DNA of 64,000 nt from Theocolax elegans (GCA_026168455.1 CM047426.1:43046307-43110306), one strand, 5' to 3'; shown: positions 33,015 to 43,808, counted from the first letter of the stretch. Made by a program: numbers and translations. The notes: generated by a model not told the origin, from the sequence alone.

Positions 33015-34870
33015 TAAGCTCTATAAAAAGTTTCTGCAATTGAAATTACTGAAATCAAAATAGCAACGGCAAGTATTTTATAGATATCAACAGAAATTTT
33101 TTATTTATTTATTACAGTTTCACTTTCAATAAGTTTATTATTCATTATTAAATATTCCTCGTTGAATATGTGCCTCTAGACAGTACTTTATATAAAACAC
33201 CTTCTACGAAGGTGTCAACATTCGCAAGTATGGTTTCCAATCACACTTTCAAAAATGTTATCTGATAAAAAAATCATTAATTATTACTCTCATCCTATTT
33301 CTACTTATATTTTGCTTAAACTCTATAAAAAGTTTCTGCAATAGGAAGTACTGAAATCGAAGCGGAATAATCGACAAGTAATTTTAATTAAATATTTATA
33401 CATATATTTTTTTTGCTTAAACTCCATGAAGGTTCTGCAATAGAAAGTACTAAAATCAAAGCGGAATAATCGACAAGTATTTTTTACGATACCATACATT
33501 CTACTTTTTTTTAATTAAAGTTTTATATATTTTGCTTAAAAAACTCTATAATAGTTTTTATTAATTTCCACAAAACTGATAAAAAGGAAACTTCTTTTTT
33601 TTATTCTCTTTAAATAAACAATGTCTATATCCTTCCCGTGCTATACATCAATAGATAAATAATTTTATAGAATAATAACAATTCATTTATGCAAAATTAA
33701 TTTCTGCATAACTAATAAAAAGCAATTTCTCTCTTTTTTATGCTCTTTAAGTAAAATAATACTTGCACCACCATTGATCAAGTATTTCAGTCGAGTTATT
33801 TTTGGCCTACTAATGTCCTCTTATATCGATGATAATTAGTAGGTTATCGTGAAAAATAATATGGTCAAATGAAGCATTCTAATGTTTTGCATCTAAAATA
33901 AAATGTATTACCGTTATATTATTAATTAAACTGTGTAAAAACATTCTACAATTGAAAGCGCTAAAATTAAAGTAGAAGCGATAAGTATTTCTCTTTATCT
34001 GAAATTGAAAGGACTGAAATCAAACTGAAATCGACAAGTATTTAAACCATGCCATAGATATATTTTAAATATATTTTAAATAAACATTTTTATACCTATA
34101 TTTATTATTTTAACTTCGTAAAAAATTTCTACAATTGGAAGCACTGAAATCAAAATAGAAGTGACAAATATTGCTCTTTATGGCGTTTTTCTAATTACAC
34201 ATTTAAAATTGTTATCTGTCTGATAAATTTTAAAGTATGAGATAAAAATATCTTTGATTCTAACGCCCATATTTTCTCTACTTATTTATATTTTAATTAC
34301 AACTTTTCTATTTCTAACTTATATTCTATAATAGTTTTCTGTAATTAAAAGTATTAAATTCAAAACACCTTCCAAGAAGATGTCAGAACCCGCAAGTATT
34401 GTGTTAACAGCTTTTTTATATGTAACTTATATTCCATAATAGTTTTCTGCAATTGAAAGTACTGAATTCAAAAACACCTTCCAAGAAGGTGTCAAAACCC
34501 GCAAGTATTGTGTTATTCTAATCAAATTTCGAAAATTGTTATCTGATAAATAAATTCTGCAATTCAATCTGACATTGTTATCTGATAAATAAATAATTTT
34601 AATTCTAACTCCCTTATTTTATCTATTTCTTTGAATTTTAATTAAACATTTTCTTAAATATTACGAAAATTTCATATAAAAAATTTCTGCAATTGAAAGA
34701 ACTAAAATCAATCTGAAATCGACAAGTATTTTGAATCGTACCATAAATTTATATTTTAAATAAACATTTTTGTATATATATTACTTAAACTTCGTAAAAA
34801 GTTTCTGCAATTGAAAGCACTGAAATCAAACTGTAATCGACAAGTATTTTGAACCATGCAAAAATTTCTA
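33015..34870 (+). repeat. Degenerate satellite with a roughly 55-bp core
   Basis: The core TTTCTGCAATTGAAAG, then ACTGAAATCAAA, then ATCGACAAGTATTTT appears in about ten variants, near 33023, 33325, 33425, 33930, 33998, 34115, 34330, 34435, 34675 and 34795. Between cores a second element (TTATCTGATAAATAAAT) and a small hairpin (CACCTTCCAAGAAGGTG) recur. Spacing is irregular. Inverted cores also occur at about 36575, 36685 and 36930. Confidence 0.75.
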
Positions 34871-34949
34871 CCAATCTGAATACAGATTTATTTTATGTAA
34901 AGTATCTTACACTATTATTTTTCATTTCTGGCCCTCTCATGTCTTACAG

Positions 34950-35786
34950 TGTTATGGTTTTGCTATTTTTTTAATAATAATAATAAATAATATCAATTGA
35001 CTACCATTAAACAATAGTCTCACTACGTGATCAGCCGCTCAGTAATAATACGAGTCTATAAAACACGTATAGGCGGAGGCGGCGGTATCCTTTACTTAGC
35101 GAACGCGAACGAAAATGAAAGGGCAAACAATAAGAATAGAAACACGATGTTTAATTTAAAATAAAAGAAACCAAGAGTATATTATCAAACAAAAGTAATA
35201 CACGCGTGCCGCTGCACGCGGGATCGAAGTCGATACGCGAAATAAATAAAGAGAGAAAGAGAGAGAGAGAGAGAGACTACAAAACTGGCACTTACAGTGC
35301 GTGAGCCGCGATGGATAATTAAATAACCAGGCGAAGTCTGCGTGATCGCTACTCTCCTTAGCTTCCTGGGTTGCGTCGTCGCCGAATAAACTATCACCGC
35401 TTCACTGAGTCACCAGCACAGTACCAGGATTATAAGCGGCACGAGGCAATCAAAGATATGGAGAGAAGATTAAAACAACAAAGTTTTTCACGGTTGAGAT
35501 TAATCACACGGTTGATATCAGTCTAACGGTTGAATTCAATCTCACGGTTAATATCAGTCTCTCGCCGGTTGAGTTTAGTCTAAGTGCTCTCGCACTTACG
35601 AACCGAAAACTCTCTCTCTCTTTCCCTACTTTTACCTTTACGAAGGTCCGCGAAAATCGTCGAAAATCGTCGAACGTCGACCTGTAACAGCTGTAAAGAT
35701 TAATACACAGGCTAGACAGAGAGAGAGAGAGAGAGAGAATGTAACGAGTAATATAATATATTCAAATATTATATTGATTCGTTACA
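34950..35786. mobile_element. Solo LTR inside the left arm of the inverted duplication
   Basis: The sequence runs from TGTTATGG to CGTTACA (TG...CA ends, 837 bp). It is absent from the mirror arm, where CTTACAG and TAATAAAT are contiguous, so it is an insertion. Flanking 4-mers ACAG (34946-34949) and AGAG (35787-35790) are compatible with a mutated 4-bp duplication. It contains a TATA-like TATAAAA near 35058, GA microsatellites and the minisatellite at 35489-35581, and ends in a 48-bp hairpin with TGTAACGA/TCGTTACA arms. Confidence 0.72.
35489..35581 (+). repeat. 18-bp minisatellite, about five copies
   Basis: Units vary around CACGGTTGATATCAGTCT. The last is expanded by three bases. It lies within the solo LTR and may hold repeated transcription-factor sites, as LTR enhancers often do. 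Confidence 0.8.
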
Positions 35787-36980
35787 AGAGTAATAAATAA
35801 ATAATATTCTAATGATATTAATTTGTGCAATATCAATCTCTGCAATATTAATAAAATCGACATTTGTATTTTATTCTTTTAAATAATGAAATAATACTTA
35901 CACCACCGTTGGTTAAACGCTTCATATATGTGTAAATTCTGACTTACTAATGTACTCCTGTACATTTATGAAAGTATAGTACCGTGAAGAAACTGCAATG
36001 AGTAATAATAAATAAATATAGCAATAATTTCTGGCAATTTTATTATCCTACATCACCAATGAAACAATAGACATCATTATTTTTATCTAATAAAATTCCC
36101 AAAACAGTAAACTCAGTATAATGTTTTTGTAAAATAATTATTATTTCACTTCACTAAGTATATACAATCTACATGATTTTACCAATTAATTCATGTGCTT
36201 ATTAATAAAAAATTATTGGTTTATATATATTATATAGTCTTGTTTCCACGCGTGGGTCTTCACACTATTAAATAATATGCCATAAGTCGCTTTGCATAAT
36301 ATATTAGGCCTATAAATTTTAAAATAAGATAATAGCTAAGATGTATGTAATGATTCGTAAAATGTAACATCAGTTAATATAGTCAGAATTAACATCTATA
36401 TGAAGCGGTAACACCATTTCATTTTATTAGTATTGCAGAAATTAATATTGCACAAATTAATATCACTAGAATATTATTTATTTATTACTGTAAGACATGA
36501 GAAGGCCAGACATGAAAAGTAATAGTGTAAGATACTTTACATAAAAAAAATCTGTATTCAGATTGGTAGAAATTTTTGCATGGTTCAAAATACTTGTCGA
36601 TTACAGTGCTTTCAATTGCAGAAACTTATTACGAAGTTTAAGTAATATATATAAAAATGTTTATTTAAAATATAAATTTATGGTACGATTCAAAATACTT
36701 GTCGATTTCAGTTTGATTTCAGTTCTTTCAATTGCAGAAAATTTTTATATGAAATTTTCGTAATTTTTAAAAAAATGTTTAATTAAAATTCAAAGAAATA
36801 GATAAAATAGGGGAGTTAGAATTAAAATGATTTATTTATCAGATAACAATGTCAGATTGAATTGCAGAATTTATTTATCAGATAACAATTTTAAAAGTGT
36901 AATTAGAAAAACAACATAAAAAGAAATATTTGTCACTCCTATTTTGATTTCAGTGCTCCCAATTGCATCATATGTTACAG

Positions 36981-37600
36981 TAAACTGCTCGTAATGAAGT
37001 ATTTATACAATCTACATAAACGAGAATAATAAAATTAAATTTTGGTGTTTGAACATCTTAATTTCGACTTCAGGATTGAAATAATTGATCAAAGGAAATT
37101 AATTAATAAATTGATAGAAAGATTTGTTATCATTTTTTTGTTTTTACTTTCGCTCAAACTTACAAAGGTACATGCGTAAGTAAATTAAAAATTATCTTTT
37201 TACTTTTTTTCAATATACTGAAAAAATTTTCGGGCATGGACACGTATATACATAACGTACGAACGACCGAAAATCGTCGACATGTGGCGTCACTGTGTTG
37301 CGTGTATCAGTGTTGAAACTTAAAGAGCTGTTACTGAGCTACCGCGTACGTTTAAACATAACATAAAGTTAAATTGGTTTTATAGTTGAAAACATTGACA
37401 AGTATTGCATTTTTTACAACATTGTTTTGTTGCTTCTCAAACTTGAAGGTTACACTTTAAAATTTCAGAATTTATCGGACTTGGAGTTCTTACTACTAGG
37501 GGAATTCGGCTGTTCTCTCTACCCGCTAAAGAAACAGTCGTATACAAGGCATGAGTATAGCCACTGTAACATCCATTTGACATGACTTTCCATCTGCGAC
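36981..37600. other. AT-rich DNA
   Basis: No gene is recognised. It leads into the oldest hammerhead-family remnant. Confidence 0.45.
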
Positions 37601-37669
37601 CTGCGTCTCAGGAAGGTCTCTAGCTTTTTACTCAAGAAACCGAAGCTAGAGAGCCGTGGTCGAAACGCC
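37601..37669 (+). ncRNA. Hammerhead ribozyme relic, oldest relative
   Basis: The order of parts equals that of the array ribozyme: GCGUC cleavage region, a loop with UCUCUAGCUU, a CUCAAGA box in place of CUGANGA, a second loop with AAGCUAGAGA, then GAAA and CGCC. G5 of the core is C, so it should be inactive. The two loops are perfectly complementary over 10 nt although their sequence differs completely from the array units, which indicates that loop pairing was conserved in this family. Confidence 0.6.
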
Positions 37670-38096
37670 AATTTCAATTTTTAATTTTTAGAAAGGCTTA
37701 CTCTGGGACTTTCACCAACCATAGTAGACGAAGAGAAGGCCTTGCTTAATAAAGTATATTCGTTCGCAAAGCCCGATAAATTATATATATCGGAAAAAAT
37801 ACTTCTATGCATTTATAAATTAAACGGTGGGCCGCAATATTGGATGAATAATGAGTAAGTAATAATATTTGCTTTTGCATTCGTAATAATTATTTTTGCA
37901 AAGAGAAACGTAAAGTACGTTTTAAAATAAAATGAATTTAACGTTCGGTGATAATTTATATAATTCAAATATCGGTCTTGCCGAACTAAATGCTTTATCT
38001 TTGAAATAAAGCAGGCCCATTATACCCTTTGTTCACTATGGTTGGTGGAATTTCCCAGAGTATAATCCTCTATCAAAAATTAAAACAAAAAATTAA

Positions 38097-38165
38097 AGGC
38101 GTTTCGCCCTTGATCCCCAGTTTGGACTCCTCAGTAAGGATCTGAAGATCATACCTTAGACGCCC
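38097..38165 (-). ncRNA. Hammerhead ribozyme, diverged copy with intact core
   Basis: The minus strand has GGCGUC, stem I UAAGG/CCUUA, CUGAGGA, stem II GUCC/GGGC (one G-U pair), GAAA and CGCC. Loop I carries GAUCUUCAG and loop II CUGGGGAUC, which still pair over 9 nt using two G-U pairs. All core bases are present, so activity is possible. Confidence 0.82.
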
Positions 38166-38486
38166 GTCGCAAGATAAACTGCGACGCCAGCAAGATGTTA
38201 TGCGGCTATATATATAGAGGAAGACGACAATCTCTCCAACGAGTATAGTCATCTCCATCTAGCGGTGGGAAAGACCATCAGCAAGAGTGCGACGTATTAG
38301 ACCGAGTGATTTAACGTTAAATTCATTTTGTTTTAAAACCTGCGACTATGTCTAATACGTCGCACCCTGGCTAGTGGTCTTTCCCACCGCTAGGTGGAGA
38401 CGACTATACTCGTTGGAGAGATTGTCGCTTTCCTCTATATATATAGCCGCATAACATCTTGCTTGCGTTGCAGTTTATCTTGCAAC

Positions 38487-38555
38487 AGGCGTCTAAGGTA
38501 TGATCTCCAGTTCCTTACTCAGGAGTCCAAACTGGTGATCGAGAACGAAACGCTT
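38487..38555 (+). ncRNA. Hammerhead ribozyme, diverged copy with broken core
   Basis: The plus strand has GGCGUC, UAAGG/CCUUA and GAAA, but the box reads CUCAGGA (G5 to C), stem II is GUCC/GAAC, and the kissing loops have one mismatch. It is predicted inactive. Confidence 0.75.
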
Positions 38556-38700
38556 TTAATTTTTTGTTTTAATTTTTGATAAAGGCTTATACTCTGGAAA
38601 ATTCCACCAACCATAGTGGACAAAGGGTATAATGGGCCCGCTTTATTCCAAAGATAAAGCATTTAGTTCGTGAAGACCGATATTTATATTATGTAAAGTA

Positions 38701-39709
38701 TGTTTATTAATAATTTATTATAATAATATAAATATATTTTAAATATAAATAAAGCTTACAAGTAGATTTATATATTTAAAAAATGAAATAAAATTAGTAT
38801 ATCCTAATATTTGTAAATTTATTTTTCTATGTTATAAATTTATACTTTAATATATTATTTTTAGTGTAATTCTAAAAGAATAATGAATAAGAATGAATAT
38901 AAATATTAGTGGAAAGTGTAAATACACAAAATGTATGTGTATATTGTAACGGTAAGGCATTGTTTACCTTACCCTTTGACCAATTCGAGCAACACGAGCG
39001 AACAGTATCGTAATGTTCACATCGGCTCGGGCCGGGCCGGCGAGATTCGGCTCGGCTCGGTTCGTCGTGGCTACACGGGCGAGATCGACATCGCGCGCGA
39101 TAGATTCGCGTGCGCATCTGATTAGATAGGTGAGGGGGAGCTTTGCGCGTGCTTAGAAGAGTGATAGCCGCCTTGATACAGGTGATCCCTCCGAGTCCCG
39201 TGTTCTGCTTTCGCCGTGCGGAATTTTACCGTGTGTTTTCGCGTGTGTATTTCGACTGCAGGCTGATCCTACATTTGCAGTGAGTGGTGCAACACCGTGA
39301 ATCGACCTGCAGTCACACAACCTCGGTACACGGGTGAACGGACAATCCGTCCGATACCGCAACGAGAGCAAGCGAGCGAGCGAGCCAGAGAGATTTGATG
39401 TGAAAGCATTTATTATGCCTAGGAGAAAAATCCACCGTAAGGCCAAAACAGTAAAAATACATAATATAAAAACAACATATACAAGCTTAATGCATGAGTG
39501 CCAACTACCTCCGCATATCAATATAAATAAAAATATAAACATATAAACAATATATGAAAATATAAAAAAAAAAAATATAAAAATATATAATATATATACC
39601 ATGCATAAAAGTATAAAAATATAAAAATATAAACTATAAAAAGTATAAAAACTATAAAACGCTCTTAATTAACTTAAAACTTATAAAAACGCAATAAATA
39701 AATAAAATC
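38701..39709. other. Unassigned DNA with a GC-rich block
   Basis: 38985-39400 is GC- and CpG-rich, starts after a TGTAACGG at 38945 like the LTR at 27694, and ends with a short basic frame at 39415 (MPRRKIHRKAKTVK). It could be an LTR plus leader of another retroelement. Only one edge is visible, so I do not name it. Confidence 0.35.
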
Positions 39710-39721
39710 AATCCTACATAT
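39710..39721 (+). repeat. Left 12-bp direct repeat bracketing the ribozyme array
   Basis: AATCCTACATAT here is repeated exactly at 44738-44749. The array occupies everything between. This is the expected footprint of a target-site duplication made by retrotransposition. Confidence 0.6.
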
Positions 39722-39843
39722 GTATAATAATATCGGTCTCTCCGAACCAAATGCTTTACTTTTAGAATAAAGCAGGCCTATCGTACTCTTTGTCCACTAT
39801 GGTTGGTGGAATTTCCCAGAGCACGGCCTTTTAAAATAATTAA

Positions 39844-39912
39844 AGGCGTTTCGTCCTCGATCTCCAGCTTGGACTCCTCAGTAAGGAACTGGAGATCTTA
39901 CCTTAGACGCCT
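39844..39912 (-). ncRNA. Type III hammerhead ribozyme, direct unit 1
   Basis: The minus strand reads, in order: stem III AGGCGU, cleavage base C (GUC, cut between 39906 and 39905), stem I UAAGG, a 14-nt loop, CCUUA, core box CUGAGGA, stem II GUCC, a 14-nt loop, GGAC, then GAAA and stem III CGCCU. Every conserved core base (CUGANGA, GAAA, UH, G10.1-C11.1, A15.1-U16.1) is present. Stem III is the open helix, so it is type III. Loop I contains GAUCUCCAG and loop II CUGGAGAUC, perfectly complementary over 9 nt, giving a kissing helix that would lock stems I and II side by side. In a tandem transcript it would release 388-nt monomers. Confidence 0.93.
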
Positions 39913-40232
39913 GTCGCAAGATGATATGCGACGCCAGCAAGATGTTCTGCGGCTATATATATAGGAAACAGACGACGATCTCTCCAACGAGTGTAGAGAG
40001 ATAGTCGTCTCCCTCTGGCGGTGGGAAAAGCCACCAGCCAGAGCGCGAATTTTTAGACCGTATCGCGAGTTATTTGTTACAAAATTTTTACGTTCGGTAA
40101 TATGTATATGTATAATAATATCGGTCTCGCCGAATCAAATGCTTTACTTTTAGAATAAAGCAGGCTTATCGTACTCTTTGTCCACTATGGTTGGTGGAAT
40201 TTCCCAGAGCACGGCCTTTTTAAAATAATTAA

Positions 40233-40301
40233 AGGCGTTTCGTCCTCGATCTCCAGCTTGGACTCCTCAGTAAGGAACTGGAGATCTTACCTTAGACGCC
40301 T
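40233..40301 (-). ncRNA. Hammerhead ribozyme, direct unit 2
   Basis: Same core, stems and kissing loops as unit 1; no core change seen. Confidence 0.93.
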
Positions 40302-40620
40302 GTCGCAAGATGATATGCGACGCCAGCAAGATGTTCTGCGGCTATATATATAGAAAACAGACGACGATCTCTCCAACGAGTGTAGAGAGATAGTCGTCTC
40401 CCTCTGGTGGTGGGAAAAGCCACCAGCCAGAGCGCGAATGTTTAGACCGTATCGCGAGTTATTTGTTACAAAATTTTTACGTTCGGTAATATGTATATGT
40501 ATAATAATATCGGTCTCTCCGAACCAAATGCTTTACTTTTAGAATAAAGCAGGCCTATCGTACTCTTTGTCCACTATGGTTGGTGGAATTTCCCAGAGCA
40601 CGGCCTTTTAAAATAATTAA

Positions 40621-40689
40621 AGGCGTTTCGTCCTCGATCTCCAGCTTGGACTCCTCAGTAAGGAACTGGAGATCTTACCTTAGACGCCT
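40621..40689 (-). ncRNA. Hammerhead ribozyme, direct unit 3
   Basis: Same core, stems and kissing loops as unit 1; no core change seen. Confidence 0.93.
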
Positions 40690-41007
40690 GTCGCAAGATG
40701 GTATGCGACGCCAGCAAGATGTTCTGCGGCTATATATATAGGAAACAGACGACGATCTCTCCAACGAGTGTAGAGAGATAGTCGTCTCCCTCTGGTGGTG
40801 GGAAAAGCCACCAGCTAGAGCGCGAATTTTTAGACCGTATCGCGAGTTATTTGTTACAAAATTTTTACGTTCGGTAATATGTATATGCATAATAATATCG
40901 GTCTCTCCGAACCAAATGCTTTACTTTTAGAATAAAGCAGGCCTATCGTACTCTTGTCCACTATGGTTGGTGGAATTTCCCAGAGCACGGCCTTTTAAAA
41001 TAATTAA

Positions 41008-41076
41008 AGGCGTTTCGTCCTCGATCTCCAGCTTGGACTCCTCAGTAAGGAACTGGAGATCTTACCTTAGACGCCT
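41008..41076 (-). ncRNA. Hammerhead ribozyme, direct unit 4
   Basis: Same core, stems and kissing loops as unit 1; no core change seen. Confidence 0.93.
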
Positions 41077-41395
41077 GTCGCAAGATGATATGCGACGCCA
41101 GCAAGATGTTCTGCGGCTATATATATAGAAAACAGACGACGATCTCTCCAACGAGTGTAGAGAGATAGTCGTCTCCCTCTGGTGGTGGGAAAAGCCACCA
41201 GCCAGAGCGCGAATGTTTAGACCGTATCGCGAGTTATTTGTTACAAAATTTTTACGTTCGGTAATATGTATATGTATAATAATATCGGTCTCTCCGAATC
41301 AAATGCTTTACTTTTAGAATAAAGCAGGCCTATCGTACTCTTTGTCCACTATGGTTGGTGGAATTTCCCAGAGCACGGCCTTTTAAAATAATTAA

Positions 41396-41464
41396 AGGCG
41401 TTTCGTCCTCGATCTCCAGCTTGGACTCCTCAGTAAGGAACTGGAGATCTTACCTTAGACGCCT
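41396..41464 (-). ncRNA. Hammerhead ribozyme, direct unit 5
   Basis: Same core, stems and kissing loops as unit 1; no core change seen. Confidence 0.93.
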
Positions 41465-41784
41465 GTCGCAAGATGGTATGCGACGCCAGCAAGATGTTCT
41501 GCGGCTATATATATAGGAAACAGACGACGATCTCTCCAACGAGTGTAGAGAGATAGTCGTCTCCCTCTGGTGGTGGGAAAAGCCACCAGCTAGAGCGCGA
41601 ATTTTTAGACCGTATCGCGAGTTATTTGTTACAAAATTTTTACGTTCGGTAATATGTATATGCATAATAATATCGGTCTCTCCGAATCAAATGCTTTACT
41701 TTTAGAATAAAGCAGGCCTATCGTACTCTTTGTCCACTATGGTTGGTGGAATTTCCCAGAGCACGGCCTTTTTAAAATAATTAA

Positions 41785-41853
41785 AGGCGTTTCGTCCTCG
41801 ATCTCCAGCTTGGACTCCTCAGTAAGGAACTGGAGATCTTACCTTAGACGCCT
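41785..41853 (-). ncRNA. Hammerhead ribozyme, direct unit 6
   Basis: Same core, stems and kissing loops as unit 1; no core change seen. Confidence 0.93.
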
Positions 41854-42172
41854 GTCGCAAGATGATATGCGACGCCAGCAAGATGTTCTGCGGCTATATA
41901 TATAGAAAACAGACGACGATCTCTCCAACGAGTGTAGAGAGATAGTCGTCTCCCTCTGGTGGTGGGAAAAGCCACCAGCCAGAGCGCGAATGTTTAGACC
42001 GTATCGCGAGTTATTTGTTACAAAATTTTTACGTTCGGTAATATGTATATGTATAATAATATCGGTCTCTCCGAACCAAATGCTTTGCTTTTACAATAAA
42101 GCAGGCCTATCGTACTCTTTGTCCACTATGGTTGGTGGAATTTCCCAGAGCACGGCCTTTTAAAATAATTAA

Positions 42173-42241
42173 AGGCGTTTCGTCCTCGATCTCCAGCTTG
42201 GACTCCTCAGTAAGGAACTGGAGATCTTACCTTAGACGCCT
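42173..42241 (-). ncRNA. Hammerhead ribozyme, direct unit 7
   Basis: Ribozyme intact. This unit is longer than the rest because of the duplication at 42296-42380, outside the ribozyme. Confidence 0.93.
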
Positions 42242-42295
42242 GTCGCAAGATGGTATGCGACGCCAGCAAGATGTTCTGCGGCTATATATATAGGA

Positions 42296-42380
42296 AACAG
42301 ACGACGATCTCTCCAACGAGTGTAGAGAGATAGTCGTCAACAGACGACGATCTCTCCACGAGTGTAGAGAGATAGTCGTC
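42296..42380 (+). repeat. Internal 43-bp duplication of a hairpin arm
   Basis: The segment 42296-42338 (AACAGACGACGATCTCTCCA onward) is repeated at 42339-42380 with one base deleted. It duplicates the whole GACGAC/GTCGTC hairpin of the unit and accounts for its 431-bp length. Confidence 0.9.
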
Positions 42381-42604
42381 TCCCTCTGGTGGTGGGAAAA
42401 GGCCACCAGCTAGAGCGCGAATTTTTAGACCGTATCGCGAGTTATTTGTTACAAAATTTTTACGTTCGGTAATATGTATATGCATAATAATATCGGTCTC
42501 TCCGAATCAAATGCTTTACTTTTAGAATAAAGCAGGCCTATCGTACTCTTTGTCCACTATGGTTGGTGGAATTTCCCAGAGCACGGCCTTTTTAAAATAA
42601 TTAA

Positions 42605-42673
42605 AGGCGTTTCGTCCTCGATCTCCAGCTTGGACTCCTCAGTAAGGAACTGGAGATCTTACCTTAGACGCCT
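42605..42673 (-). ncRNA. Hammerhead ribozyme, direct unit 8
   Basis: Same core, stems and kissing loops as unit 1; no core change seen. Confidence 0.93.
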
Positions 42674-42992
42674 GTCGCAAGATGTATGCGACGCCAGCAA
42701 GATGTTCTGCGGCTATATATATAGGAAACAGACGACGATCTCTCCAACGAGTGTACAGAGATAGTCGTCTCCCTCTGGTGGTGGGAAAAGCCACCAGCCA
42801 GAGCGCGAATGTTTAGACCGTATCGCGAGTTATTTGTTACAAAATTTTTACGTTCGGTAATATGTATATGTATAATAATATCGGTCTCTCCGAACCAAAT
42901 GCTTTACTTTTAGAATAAAGCAGGCCTATCGTACTCTTTGTCCACTATGGTTGGTGGAATTTCCCAGAGCACGGCCTTTTTAAAATAATTAA

Positions 42993-43060
42993 AGGCGTTC
43001 GTCCTCGATCTCCAGCTTGGACTCCTCAGTAAGGAACTGGAGATCTTACCTTAGACGCCT
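42993..43060 (-). ncRNA. Hammerhead ribozyme, direct unit 9, core deletion
   Basis: One base is missing, so the GAAA box reads GAA. The rest matches unit 1. It is predicted to be inactive or very slow, and it is the unit nearest the orientation switch. Confidence 0.88.
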
Positions 43061-43356
43061 GTCGCAAGATGATATGCGACGCCAGCAAGATGTTCTGCGG
43101 CTATATATATAGAAAACAGACGACGATCTCTCCAACGAGTGTAGAGAGATAGTCGTCTCCCTCTGGTGGTGGGAAAAGCCACCAGCCAGAGCGCGAATGT
43201 TTAGACCGTATCGCGAGTTATTTGTTACAAAATTTTTACATTCCGTAATATGTATATGTATAATAATATCGGTCTCTCCGAACCAAATGCTTTACTTTTA
43301 GAATCTATATATATAGCCGCAGAACATCTTGCTGGCGTCGCATACCATCTTGCGAC

Positions 43357-43425
43357 AGGCGTCTAAGGTAAGATCTCCAGTTCCTTACTGAGGAGTCCAA
43401 GCTGGAGATCGAGGACGAAACGCCT
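43357..43425 (+). ncRNA. Hammerhead ribozyme, inverted unit 1
   Basis: Core, stems and 9-nt kissing loops are identical to the direct units but on the plus strand. Confidence 0.93.
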
Positions 43426-43739
43426 TTAATTATTTTAAAAGGCCGTGCTCTGGGAAATTCTACCAACCATAGTGGACAAAGAGCACGATAGGCCTGCTTT
43501 ATTCTAAAAGTAAAGCATTTGGTTCGGAGAGACCGATATTATTATATATACATATTACCGAACGTAAAACTTTGTAACAAATAACTCGCGATACGGTCTA
43601 AAAATTCGCGCTCTGGCTGGTGGCTTTTCCCACCACCAGAGGGAGACGACTATCTCTCTACACTCGTTGGAGAGATCGTCGTCTGTTTCCTATATATAGC
43701 CGCAGAACATCTTGCTGGCGTCGCATACCATCTTGCGAC

Positions 43740-43808
43740 AGGCGTCTAAGGTAAGATCTCCAGTTCCTTACTGAGGAGTCCAAGCTGGAGATCGAGGACG
43801 AAACGCCT
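43740..43808 (+). ncRNA. Hammerhead ribozyme, inverted unit 2
   Basis: Intact core. The spacing from the previous ribozyme is 383 bp, shortened by small deletions outside the ribozyme. Confidence 0.93.

Larger units (their letters stand above)
34115..36980. repeat. Large inverted duplication
   Basis: The sequence from 34115 to 34949 plus 35787-35850 is repeated in reverse orientation at 36420-36980. For example, CCAATCTGAATACAGATT at 34870 matches the inverted block at 36550. The left arm is split by the LTR at 34950-35786. The arms have small indels, and the middle (35851-36420) is AT-rich and unassigned. Confidence 0.78.
37960..38700. repeat. Head-to-head pair of diverged ribozyme-repeat units
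   Basis: About 37978-38310 (minus sense) and about 38347-38690 (plus sense) are inverted copies of one another and both are diverged relatives of the 388-bp array unit. They share the hairpin segments, the CTATATATATAG block and the ribozyme. This is the same arrangement, one unit per side, that the large array shows at 43304/43305. Confidence 0.85.

Noticed and set aside
38073..38579. Two similar 61-codon frames on opposite strands
   Set aside because: They are the same part of the two inverted ribozyme-family units, not a gene pair.
40675..42485. Identical 71-codon minus-strand frames repeated in the tandem array
   Set aside because: They recur only because the unit repeats, they cross the ribozyme and hairpins, and unit length is not kept to a multiple of three, so no coding selection is evident.
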